Below are positions 1-8,061 of a stretch of 64,000 bases of DNA, piece by piece. Positions within the stretch are counted from its first letter, which is position 1; the number at the start of each line of letters is the position of its first letter. The notes under the pieces were generated by a model that saw only the letters and a program-made list of their open reading frames with translations, was not told the DNA's origin and made no database searches. A program made the translations under genes and the position numbers. The DNA is from Deinococcus soli (ex Cha et al. 2016) (GTDB lineage Bacteria > Deinococcota > Deinococci > Deinococcales > Deinococcaceae), in the NCBI RefSeq assembly GCF_001007995.1, contig NZ_CP011389.1, positions 1,776,001-1,840,000 on the forward strand, given 5' to 3'.

Positions 1-1
1 C

Positions 2-886
2 CTGATCCGGACCGTACTGGCGCTGGTCGCGGCGCACCACAGCCTGCACCGCGCGCTGGACGGCACCCTGGAACGCGGGGTGCCCGCCCTGGCACGCCGC
101 GCGCCGCTGCCCCTGTTGACGCTGCTGGCCCGCGCAGACGCCCACGGGCGGGTGGTGCGCGGCGCGGACGCCCGGGTGGGCGAGGACACGGCCGACCTGC
201 TAGAACTCGCCGCGCGTGAACTGGGCGTCTGGGACGCGCCGGAGCCACTGGCGGACTTCCGGGCGCAGGTGCGCTCCCTGCTGCCCGGCGCGGATGACGA
301 CCTGCTGGCCCTGGCGCTGGGGCGCGGCGTGGCCGACTGGGAGGCGGGCGTGATCCACACGCCACACGAGGCCGCGCAGCGCGTCCAGGCTGCCGCCCGG
401 CAGGGATTCCCGCGCCTGACGGTGCTGTGTGGACCGTCAGGCAGCGGCAAGAGCACCCTGGCCGCCCAGCTGAGCGGGGCGCGGGTGATCAGCCTGGACG
501 CCCTGCGCGCGCAGCTGGGGCGCGGCGCGCAGGACCAGCGGGTGAACGGGCAGGTTCTGCAGGCGGCTCGGGAGGCGCTGCGGGAAGGACTGCGACGCCG
601 CGAGCATGTCGTGTGGGACGCCACCAGCCTGCGGCGGGATCAGCGGGCGCAGGTGCTCGGGCTGGGGCATGATTACGGAGCGCTGACGCGCCTGTGGGTG
701 GCCTGGACGTCGCCGGGCGTCGCCGCTCAGCGCAACGCCGCGCGGGCGCGCGTGGTGCCGGGCGCGGTCCTGGCCAACCAGCTGCGGATGCTGGAATTCC
801 CCGATCTCGGCGAGGCCCACGAGGTCACGCTGCACGCCCCTGGAGGTGACGTATGGACGCTGGATTCTCCTTTCCCCCTCAGTTGA
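2..886 (+). CDS. HD-Pnk type RNA/DNA end-healing enzyme (HD phosphoesterase + polynucleotide kinase), 5' end outside window
   Basis: The reading frame is open from the first bases, so the N-terminus is missing. The visible first part resembles the end of an HD-type phosphohydrolase domain, including a LARADAHGR segment. It is followed by a P-loop kinase with Walker A GPSGSGKST (nt 431-457) and a WDATSLRRDQR segment (near nt 615-645) of the kind that binds the 5'-OH acceptor in polynucleotide kinases. HD-Pnk enzymes pair a 2',3'-phosphoesterase HD domain with a 5'-OH kinase to heal broken RNA or DNA ends; a relative is found in D. radiodurans next to an RNA ligase. The stop overlaps rlaP by 34 nt, so the two are probably cotranscribed. 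The HD catalytic residues are outside the window, so the phosphoesterase assignment rests on architecture. Confidence 0.75.
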   Translation: MIRTVLALVAAHHSLHRALDGTLERGVPALARRAPLPLLTLLARADAHGRVVRGADARVGEDTADLLELAARELGVWDAPEPLADFRAQVRSLLPGADDDLLALALGRGVADWEAGVIHTPHEAAQRVQAAARQGFPRLTVLCGPSGSGKSTLAAQLSGARVISLDALRAQLGRGAQDQRVNGQVLQAAREALREGLRRREHVVWDATSLRRDQRAQVLGLGHDYGALTRLWVAWTSPGVAAQRNAARARVVPGAVLANQLRMLEFPDLGEAHEVTLHAPGGDVWTLDSPFPLS

Positions 887-1650
887 CTCAGGCCGTTCAG
901 GAGCACGCCTTCCCGCTGGTGTTCGCCACAGTCAGCGGGGCGCACCTGTATGGGTTTCCCAGTGCGGACAGCGACTGGGACCTGCGCGGCGCGCACGTGC
1001 TGCCGCTGGCGGAGGTGCTGGGCTTGCAGGTGGGGCCGGGCACGCTGTCCCTGGAGCGGGATGACGGGGTGGTCGAGCTGGATCTGGTGACGCATGACGC
1101 CCACAAGTTCGCGGGCCTGCTACTGAAGCGGAACGGGTACGTGCTGGAGCAGCTGCTGTCGCCGCTGGTGGTGCACTCGTCGGCGGCGCACGCGGCGCTG
1201 GTGGCCCTGGCGCCGGGGGTGCTGACGCGGCATCACGCGGCGCACTACCTGGGGTTCACGGTGAACCAGTGGCGGCTGCTGGAGAAGGAGGCCGCCACGC
1301 CACAGGGCCCGCGCGTGAAGCCGCTGCTGTACGCGTTCCGCACGGTGCTGACCGGGCTGCACCTGCTGCGCACCGGAGAGGTGGAGGCGAACCTGGGCGC
1401 GCTGAACGCCGGGGCGCGCCTGCCGTTCCTGGAGGATCTGATGGCCCTCAAGCAGTCGGAGCGCGAGGCGGAGCCCCTGCCCGAGCCGCTGAACGCGTAC
1501 CGCGCGGCGCACCGGAAGTTGCTCGCGGCGCTGGAGGCCGCGCCTCTCTCGACCCGGCTGCCGGACGCCGTGCCGGACGCGGCGCAGCGGGCGGTGAGCG
1601 ACTGGGTCGTGCAGGTGCGATTGGGTGCCCTCCCGCTCACTGCGCGCTGA
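853..1650 (+). CDS. RlaP-family nucleotidyltransferase (RNA repair-associated polymerase beta-like)
   Basis: 265 aa. A nucleotidyltransferase core is visible: SGAHLYGF at residues 28-35, the metal-binding pair SDWDLRG at 40-46, and a third acidic position in VELDLVTHD near residue 77. This matches the RlaP family (Pfam name: RNA repair pathway DNA polymerase beta family), known from genome neighbourhoods with RNA ligases and end-healing kinases. The reaction is not established; it presumably adds nucleotides to an RNA end. Start ATG 853 has a strong ribosome site (GGAGG at 842-846) inside the end of the upstream HD-Pnk gene. Its 3' end overlaps the convergent GH26-like gene by 14 nt. Confidence 0.8.
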   Translation: MDAGFSFPPQLTQAVQEHAFPLVFATVSGAHLYGFPSADSDWDLRGAHVLPLAEVLGLQVGPGTLSLERDDGVVELDLVTHDAHKFAGLLLKRNGYVLEQLLSPLVVHSSAAHAALVALAPGVLTRHHAAHYLGFTVNQWRLLEKEAATPQGPRVKPLLYAFRTVLTGLHLLRTGEVEANLGALNAGARLPFLEDLMALKQSEREAEPLPEPLNAYRAAHRKLLAALEAAPLSTRLPDAVPDAAQRAVSDWVVQVRLGALPLTAR

Positions 1651-3211
1651 AGGGAGAGGTGCGGGTCAGGATCACCTCGCCCTGCCGGTTGTGCACGGTG
1701 AGGGTCAGGACGTGCGGGCCGGGGGTGAGGTCGGCGGGCAGCGTGAAGGCGTGCGGCAGGGTCTGCCCGACCGGGACGGGCTGCCCGTCGAGGGTGAGGG
1801 TCACGCGGGCGGGCGTGTCCACCGTCCTGATCCAGAGGTTCCCGCTGTGGGGCGCGCCGCTGCTGACCGTGGTGGGGAGCGCGCGTGGGGTGAGGGTGGC
1901 GCCTGCGCCGGGCCGCGTGAGGAACGCCGGGTGCGTGAGCAGTTCGCGGAACGCGGCGAGTTTCTCGGGGCTGCCGAGCAGGCGGTAGTCGTTGCGGCGC
2001 GTGACGGGGCGGGGCTGCACGTAGGGGCTGGTGAGCATGTTCAGGTCCAGCCAGTTGATGTTCTTCACGCGGGGGTACTTCAGCGCGGCGCCCCAGTAAG
2101 CTTCGCGGAGTTTCGAGGCGGCGAACGCGGCGTACCCAGTGGCGGGCTGCGCGCCGCTGCGGCTGGAGGCCGCGAACTCGCTGATCTGGATGGGGTGCGC
2201 GCAGGCGTAACGGCGGTAGATGACGTCCAGCGCGTCCAGCGGGCTGTCGGTCAGGGCGCTGTCGCGGACGTTGCCGTTGCGAAAGGGCGCGGCGTAGACG
2301 CTCAGGCCCACCCAGTCCACGGCGTCCGCGCCGGGGTAGTAGCTGCCCACGACGTCCAGGCGGGAGCCCATCGGCATCCAGACCAGCGCGACGTTCGGCG
2401 CGTGTCTGCGCATGACGCTGTGCACGAGGCGAAATTTGGCGCGGTACAGCGCGGGGTCGCGGCTCCACTCGTTGGCGGGGTCGTTGAACTCCCCGGCGAA
2501 GCGCAGGTAGACCGGCGCCCCGGAGGCGCGGGCGGCCTTCGCGAAGGGCGTCAGGGTCTGCTCGGTGACCTGCCGCAGCGGCATTCCGGGTTCCAGTGCA
2601 ATGTGCACGGCCATCCCCGCCTGCCGCGCGGCGCGCACCCAGCGGGTCGGGAAGGCCTCGCCGCGGCCGGGGGCGCGCAGCGTGAAGTACCGGAAGCTCA
2701 CGGCCAGCGGGCCGCCCAGTCCGGGCTCGGCGCGCAGCTGTCCGGTGGGGGTCAGGGCCTGCTCGTCGGCGTAGCGGCCCAGCAGGATGCCGGCGGTGGG
2801 TTCCAGCCGGGCGGGCCGGGGGGCGCAGCCGGGCGTGGGCTCTGGGCTGAAGGGGGCGGGGGCCAGCAGGAACGCCTGCCCCTCCTGCCGGTAGCGGGCG
2901 GCGATCAGGTCCGTGGCGCGCGCGGTGTTCAGGTCGCCCCGCGCGCGGGCGAGGTTCGCGGCCTGCGTGTAGGCCTGCACGGCGCCGTCGTAGTCGCGCA
3001 GCTGCACGCGGGTGTCGGCCAGGGCGCGCCAGTTCGCGGCGGTGGGGTTCAGGGTGGTCGCCTGGAGGTACGCGGCGTGCGCGGCCGTCCACTGTCCCGC
3101 ACGGGCCTGCGTGCGGGCCTGGGTGTACCACTGGTCGGCGCTGCGGGGAGAGGTGGTGGCCGTGCTCAGCGAGCCGATCAGGAGGGGAAGCAGGAGGGCG
3201 GCGCGGCGCAT
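1637..3211 (-). CDS. secreted TPR protein with GH26-like glycosidase domain
   Basis: 524 aa from ATG 3211. An N-terminal signal peptide (MRRAALLLPLLIGS) is followed by about three TPR-like helices (residues ~20-100). A TIM-barrel-like region then resembles glycoside hydrolase family 26: RFAGEFNDPANEW carries the expected acid/base Glu, and IQISEFAAS near the end of the barrel supplies a candidate nucleophile Glu. The C-terminal ~90 residues look like a beta-sandwich. Substrate is unknown; family 26 acts on mannans and related beta-glycans. The start at 3211 is chosen because a -10 element TACTAT (3219-3224) lies 7 nt upstream, typical of Deinococcus leaderless mRNAs; ATG 3220 is the alternative. 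Joining TPRs to a GH26-like domain is uncommon. Confidence 0.7.
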   Translation of the reverse strand: MRRAALLLPLLIGSLSTATTSPRSADQWYTQARTQARAGQWTAAHAAYLQATTLNPTAANWRALADTRVQLRDYDGAVQAYTQAANLARARGDLNTARATDLIAARYRQEGQAFLLAPAPFSPEPTPGCAPRPARLEPTAGILLGRYADEQALTPTGQLRAEPGLGGPLAVSFRYFTLRAPGRGEAFPTRWVRAARQAGMAVHIALEPGMPLRQVTEQTLTPFAKAARASGAPVYLRFAGEFNDPANEWSRDPALYRAKFRLVHSVMRRHAPNVALVWMPMGSRLDVVGSYYPGADAVDWVGLSVYAAPFRNGNVRDSALTDSPLDALDVIYRRYACAHPIQISEFAASSRSGAQPATGYAAFAASKLREAYWGAALKYPRVKNINWLDLNMLTSPYVQPRPVTRRNDYRLLGSPEKLAAFRELLTHPAFLTRPGAGATLTPRALPTTVSSGAPHSGNLWIRTVDTPARVTLTLDGQPVPVGQTLPHAFTLPADLTPGPHVLTLTVHNRQGEVILTRTSPFSAQ

Positions 3212-3340
3212 CGCGCGCATAGTAAGGGCCGGGGGCCGCGTGAGGCTGCGGTGAAGCTCGCACGATCAGCTGCCGGTCAGCTTGCCGGCGCGGGTGACCG
3301 CCCCCTACCGGCCGGAAGCGGCTGTGCGAGGATACGGGGC

Positions 3341-4582
3341 GTGACCCTGACCGCCGCCCCCGATGTGATCGAGCTGCCTGCGCTGGCGCTGGTGCTCCTC
3401 GTGGGCGTGGCCGGCTCGGGGCGGGGGGCTTTCGCGGCGCGGCACTTCACGCCCGGCGAGGTGTTCGACGCCCGGGCCTTCCCGGACGCGGACGCCCTGC
3501 GTGCGGCGGTGGCGGCGCGGCTGGCGGCGGGTGAACTGGCGGTCGTGATCGCCCCGGCCACGCGGCCCCTGGAGCGGGCGCCCTGGTCGGCCCTGGCCCG
3601 CGAGCACGACGTGAAGGCGGTCGCGGTGCTGCTGGACGAGGACCGCGCCGTGCTGGACGCGCGCAGCGGGGGCCCCCTGAGCCGCGAGGAGCTGATCGCG
3701 CAGGTCTCGGAGCTGCGGCGCACGGCGGGTGGCCTGCGCGCCGAGGGGTTCCGGCAGGCGTGGCACCTGCGGGGCGCGCAGATCGCCCGTGTGGGCGTGC
3801 GGCGCGTGCCGCTGCGGGTGGACCGCCGGGACCTGCACGGGCCGTTCGACCTGATCGGGGACGTGCACGGCTGCCTGGAGGAATTGCGCGACCTGCTGAC
3901 CCGCCTCGGGTACGTCCTTGATGGGGAGTCGATGACGCCTCCGGCGGGCCGCACGGCGGTGTTCCTGGGCGACCTGACCGACCGGGGGCCGGACAGCGCG
4001 GGCGTCCTGCGGCTGGTGATGGGCATGGTGGCGTCGGGCGCGGCGCTGTGCGTGACCGGCAACCACGACGAGAAGCTCCTGCGGGCGCTGAGCGGCAAGG
4101 CGGTGAAACCTCTGCACGGGCTGGACGTGACCCTCGCGGAGTTGCAGGCCGCCGGGCTCGCGTTCCAGGCGCAGGTGCGCACCTTTCTGGAGGGACTCCC
4201 GGCGCACCTCGTGCTGGACGGGGGGCGGCTGATCGCGGCGCACGGGGGCCTCCCGGCGCACCTGCACGGGCGCGGGAGTGGCCGCGCGCGGAGTTTCGCA
4301 CTGTACGGCGACACGACCGGCGAACGCGACGAACTGGGCCTCCCGGTCCGGCGCGACTGGGCCGCCGGGTACACGGGCGCGCCGCTGGTCGCGTACGGAC
4401 ACACGCCGCACGCCGAGCCGCGCTGGGTGGGGAACACCGTGAATCTCGACACCGGCTGCGCGTTCGGCGGGGCACTGACCGCGCTGCGCTATCCCGAACG
4501 GGAGACGCTCAGCGTTCCGGCCCGCGCGGTGTACGCGCCGCCGCCGCGTCCGCTCCCGCCGGGGCAGCCGCCGCAGGCGTAG
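3341..4582 (+). CDS. ligase-less Pnkp-like polynucleotide phosphatase with degenerate kinase domain
   Basis: 413 aa from GTG 3341. Along its whole length it resembles the kinase-phosphatase part of bacterial Pnkp, the RNA repair enzyme that works with Hen1. The binuclear metallophosphoesterase is intact: DVHGC (~173), GDLTDRG (~209), GNHDE (~240), an AAHGG segment (~300) and GHTP (~353). The N-terminal kinase looks dead: where Pnkp has GSSGSGKST this protein has GVAGSGRGA, so the Walker lysine and the Ser/Thr are both lost, and the Asp/Arg acceptor-site residues are not recognisable. The C-terminal ligase domain of ~870-aa Pnkp is absent. It probably removes 2',3'-cyclic or 3' phosphates from RNA ends, or acts on small phosphoesters. 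The 3' end overlaps the convergent EamA gene by 74 nt. Confidence 0.75.
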   Translation: MTLTAAPDVIELPALALVLLVGVAGSGRGAFAARHFTPGEVFDARAFPDADALRAAVAARLAAGELAVVIAPATRPLERAPWSALAREHDVKAVAVLLDEDRAVLDARSGGPLSREELIAQVSELRRTAGGLRAEGFRQAWHLRGAQIARVGVRRVPLRVDRRDLHGPFDLIGDVHGCLEELRDLLTRLGYVLDGESMTPPAGRTAVFLGDLTDRGPDSAGVLRLVMGMVASGAALCVTGNHDEKLLRALSGKAVKPLHGLDVTLAELQAAGLAFQAQVRTFLEGLPAHLVLDGGRLIAAHGGLPAHLHGRGSGRARSFALYGDTTGERDELGLPVRRDWAAGYTGAPLVAYGHTPHAEPRWVGNTVNLDTGCAFGGALTALRYPERETLSVPARAVYAPPPRPLPPGQPPQA

Positions 4583-5447
4583 CTTTCGCGGGCCACTGGG
4601 CCAGCAGCGCCCCCGCAAGGATCAGCAGGCCGCCCAGCGCCGCGCCGGGGCCGGGTTGCTCGCGCAGGATGACGGCCGCCAGCGCCACCGTGACCAGGGG
4701 TTCCAGGGTGCCCAGCAGGCTGGCGCGCGTGGCGCCCAGCGCCCGGACCGCGCCGTACAGGGCGGGCACCGCGACGATGGTGGGCAGCAGCGCCAGCGCC
4801 AGGATCGGCCCCCACTGCACCGCGCCGACCGGAACGTGCAGCGCGCCCTGCGCGGCGGCCAGCACGGCGAACACCACGCCGCTGACCAGGGCCATGTGGG
4901 CGGTGGCGGCCAGGGCACTCACGCCGCCCAGCAGCCGCTCGCTGGCGACCAGATACCCGGCGTACAGCGCGCCCGCGCCCGCCGCGAAGCCCAGCCCTGC
5001 GGCGTCGCGGTCCGCGGCGGACGGCAGGCCCACCACCAGCGCCAGTCCCGCGCCCGCCAGCGCCACCGCGCCCAACTGCGTGCGGCGCGGCGCGCGGCCC
5101 AGCCCCCAGGACAGCAGGATCACGAACGCCGGGGCGAGGTACAGCAGCAGCGACGTCGCGCCCGCCGAGACCCGCTCCAGCGCCCCGAAGTAACAGGTGG
5201 TCGCCAGGGTGTACAGCAGGCCCACGCCCAGCATCCGCGCCCGCTGCGCGCCCGTGATCCCGCGCGAGCTGAGGGGCAGCAGCAGCGCCGCCACGATCAG
5301 GAACCGCCAGCCCAGCGTCGTGAAGGACGCCAGCCCCGCCTGACCCGCCAGTTTCCCCCAGATGCCCAGTGTGCCGAACGCCGCGGCGGACGTCACGCCC
5401 AGCAGCACACCCCGGCGGACATCCGCTCCTCCTGCCCCTCCGTTCAT
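4509..5447 (-). CDS. EamA/DMT-family membrane transporter
   Basis: 312 aa with about ten hydrophobic segments in two EamA repeats, the layout of drug/metabolite exporters of the RhaT/EamA superfamily. Substrate cannot be predicted. The start ATG at 5447 is supported by a -10 element TACCCT only 7 nt upstream, indicating a leaderless transcript. Its promoter lies back to back with that of priA. The 3' end runs 74 nt into the convergent Pnkp-like gene. Confidence 0.85.
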   Translation of the reverse strand: MNGGAGGADVRRGVLLGVTSAAAFGTLGIWGKLAGQAGLASFTTLGWRFLIVAALLLPLSSRGITGAQRARMLGVGLLYTLATTCYFGALERVSAGATSLLLYLAPAFVILLSWGLGRAPRRTQLGAVALAGAGLALVVGLPSAADRDAAGLGFAAGAGALYAGYLVASERLLGGVSALAATAHMALVSGVVFAVLAAAQGALHVPVGAVQWGPILALALLPTIVAVPALYGAVRALGATRASLLGTLEPLVTVALAAVILREQPGPGAALGGLLILAGALLAQWPAKATPAAAAPAGADAAAARTPRGPER

Positions 5448-5505
5448 CCGCCCGAGGGTACCGCCTCACCGTTTCCCGGGGGTGGGTCGCGCTAGCCTGA
5501 GGCAC

Positions 5506-8022
5506 GTGACGCCGCCCGCCCCTCCCCTTCTGGATTCGTGGCTGGTGGTCGTGAACCTGCCCATTGGGCCCTGCGGTTTCGCCCCGCCGCACGGCTGGAC
5601 GGGCGCGGCGCCGCTGGGCTGCCGGGTGCTGGTGCCGTGGCGTGGCGCGCTGGAGGTCGGGCTGGTCGTCGGAAACGGGGACGGGCGCGGCGTGCACCGC
5701 CTGCGCGAGGCCGTGCACGTCCTCGACGACCCCACGAGTCCCTGGGTGACCCCGGCGACCGTGTCGGGCGTGCAGGGCTGGGCGGCGGACGCCCGCATTC
5801 CCGCCGGGCTGATCTGGGGTGACCTGCTGGGCGTGGGCTGGCAGCCCGAGGTGACGCACATGGTCCGCGCGGTGGAGGGCGCGGACCTGAGCGTGTTCGC
5901 GCGCCGCCCACCCACCGACCGCTGGACGGACGCGGGCGCCTTCCCGGACGCGCTGCTGGACGCCATCCGCGAGCAGGGGCTGCTGGAGGAACGCTTCACG
6001 CCCCGCCCCCGGATGCGCGGCGCGGTCGCCGCCCGCCCGCTGGATGAGGTGCCCGCCGGGAACCGCACCGCGACGGTCCTGAGCGCCGTGACCCCGGCCC
6101 CGGCGGGCCTGACGGCGAAGCAGGCGCAGGCCGCCATGTGGCTGGCGGAGCACGGCCCCTGCGACACGCTGAGCGCCTGGGCGAAGGGCGCGGGCGTCAG
6201 CAGCGGCGTGGTGACGGCGGCCCTGAACGCGGGCGGCGCCGAGTACACGCTGGTCGATGCCCCACCACCCCCCGCCTGGGCGTGGTTGCACGAGCACGGC
6301 CCGGTGGACACGTACGCCGCGTGGGCGAACAGCGCCTCGGCGGACGGGGTGCCGCTGACCCCCACGCAGGCGGGCACGCTGGCCCTGCGCGGCTGGGCCG
6401 ACACCACCCTGGTCCCGCAGCCCCCACCCGCCCTGCCGGAACCGCACCCGCAGCCCGACCCCGCCGGGGCGCCCGACCCGCTGCCGGAAGCGCCGGTGTG
6501 GCGGCTGCACGGGGGCCGCGCCCGCGCGCGCTTCGCGCTGCTCGCCCCGCGCGTCACGCGGCTGCTCACGCAGGGGCGGAGCGTGCTGATCCTCGCGCCG
6601 GACCACGCGACGCTCCGCCGCGCCTGGGAGGGCCTCTCCGGCCTCGCCGCGCACGCGGGTACGCGGGCCGTGCAGCTGACCGGCACCCTCAGCGAGCCGC
6701 AGCGCGCCCACACCTGGCAGCTCATCCGCACGGGCGAGGCCCGGCTCGTCATCGGCAGCGGGCACGCGCTGGCCGCCCCGCTGGACGACCTCGCGCTGAT
6801 CATCGTGCTGGAGGAGGCCAGCGACGCGCACAAGCTCCTGAGCGGCAGCCGCGCGTTCCTGCCGGACCTCGCCACGCGCATCGCCGCCGCGCACGACGCC
6901 GCCCTGGCCCTGGTGGGCACCACGCCCGCCGCCGAGAGCGTCCCGCACCCCGGCGCGGTCCTCCCGCCGCCGCGCGCCCGCGTGCACGTCGTCGATTACG
7001 CCAACCCACCCGAGCAGGCCGAACTGGGACCGCTATCCAGCGTCCACCTGCGCCTCGGGGATCAGGGGTACCCCCTCAGCCACGACCTCGCCCGCGTGCT
7101 GCGGCAGGTGCAGGAACGCGGCCGTCAGGCGGCCCTCCTCGCGCCCCGGCGGGGGTACAGCGCCCTGCTGCGCTGCCCGGGCTGCGACCACACCCCGCAG
7201 TGCCGCAACTGCGACGTCCCGCTGCGCTTCCACCGCGAGGGGCGGCAGCTCACCTGCCACCAGTGCGGGTACCACCAGCCCATCCCCGAACGCTGCGACC
7301 AGTGCGGCGATCCCATGTGGCAGGCGCGCGGCCCCGGCACCGAATGGATTGCGCAGGAGGTGCAGAAACTCCTCCCCGGCTTCCCCGTCTACCGCCTCGA
7401 CCGGGACCGCCAGGATGACCTCACGCCCCTGATGCGCGGCGAGAGTGGTGTGGTCATCGGCACGCAACTCCTGCTGTCGCACGAACCGCCCCCGGACCTC
7501 GCCCTGATCGGCGTGACCCTGGCCGACACGTGGCTGAACGTCAGCGACTTCCGCGCCAGCGAACGCTACCACCGCCTGCTGCGCCAGCTCGCCGAGTGGC
7601 ACCCCACTCGCGCGCCCATGATCCTCGTGCAGACCTTCCAGGCCGACCACCCCGCCCTGAAAGTCATGGTGGACGGCCGCGACACCCTCGCGTACCCCGC
7701 CGCCGAGGAACGCGCCCGCGCCGCCCTGAACTACCCCCCCCACGCCCGCCTCGCGCAGATCGAGATCAGCGCCCGCGACCAGCACAAGGCGCAGGCCGCC
7801 GCGCAGGACCTCGCCGACGCCCTCCACGGCGCCGGCGCCACCGCCCACGAGGTCCTCGGCCCCGCGCCCAGCCCGGTCGCCCGCGTGCGCGGCGTGTACC
7901 CCTACCACCTCTTCCTGCGCGCCCGCAACGACACCCGCCTCGGCGAACTCCTGCGCATCCTCGACACCCGAACCTGGAAAGCGAAGATCAGGGTGGACGT
8001 CAACCCGAGGGGCGGGCTGTAA
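5506..8022 (+). CDS. priA: primosomal protein N' PriA, helicase-inactive (pseudohelicase)
   Basis: 838 aa from GTG 5506, chosen because a -10 TAGCCT (5493-5498) sits 7 nt upstream and the N-terminal DNA-binding domain (VVVNLPIG..FAPP) begins at once. PriA recognises abandoned forks and reloads the replisome. The zinc-binding module is intact, with eight cysteines in four CxxC pairs (nt ~7170-7310). The ATPase motifs are gone: the P-loop position reads HGGRARARFALL (nt ~6505-6540) and the DEEH position reads LEEASD. This agrees with the reported D. radiodurans PriA pseudohelicase. It presumably acts by DNA and protein binding alone. Convergent with the ABC transporter gene. Confidence 0.95.
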   Translation: MTPPAPPLLDSWLVVVNLPIGPCGFAPPHGWTGAAPLGCRVLVPWRGALEVGLVVGNGDGRGVHRLREAVHVLDDPTSPWVTPATVSGVQGWAADARIPAGLIWGDLLGVGWQPEVTHMVRAVEGADLSVFARRPPTDRWTDAGAFPDALLDAIREQGLLEERFTPRPRMRGAVAARPLDEVPAGNRTATVLSAVTPAPAGLTAKQAQAAMWLAEHGPCDTLSAWAKGAGVSSGVVTAALNAGGAEYTLVDAPPPPAWAWLHEHGPVDTYAAWANSASADGVPLTPTQAGTLALRGWADTTLVPQPPPALPEPHPQPDPAGAPDPLPEAPVWRLHGGRARARFALLAPRVTRLLTQGRSVLILAPDHATLRRAWEGLSGLAAHAGTRAVQLTGTLSEPQRAHTWQLIRTGEARLVIGSGHALAAPLDDLALIIVLEEASDAHKLLSGSRAFLPDLATRIAAAHDAALALVGTTPAAESVPHPGAVLPPPRARVHVVDYANPPEQAELGPLSSVHLRLGDQGYPLSHDLARVLRQVQERGRQAALLAPRRGYSALLRCPGCDHTPQCRNCDVPLRFHREGRQLTCHQCGYHQPIPERCDQCGDPMWQARGPGTEWIAQEVQKLLPGFPVYRLDRDRQDDLTPLMRGESGVVIGTQLLLSHEPPPDLALIGVTLADTWLNVSDFRASERYHRLLRQLAEWHPTRAPMILVQTFQADHPALKVMVDGRDTLAYPAAEERARAALNYPPHARLAQIEISARDQHKAQAAAQDLADALHGAGATAHEVLGPAPSPVARVRGVYPYHLFLRARNDTRLGELLRILDTRTWKAKIRVDVNPRGGL

Positions 8023-8061
8023 GGCTCAGCCCGTCACCTCGGGCATGAGTTCGCCGCCCAT

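Noticed and set aside
1625..4582. 985-codon open frame across the GH26-like and Pnkp-like genes
   Set aside because: The first two-thirds are antisense to a clear gene and have no domain sense; only the part from GTG 3341 is coding.
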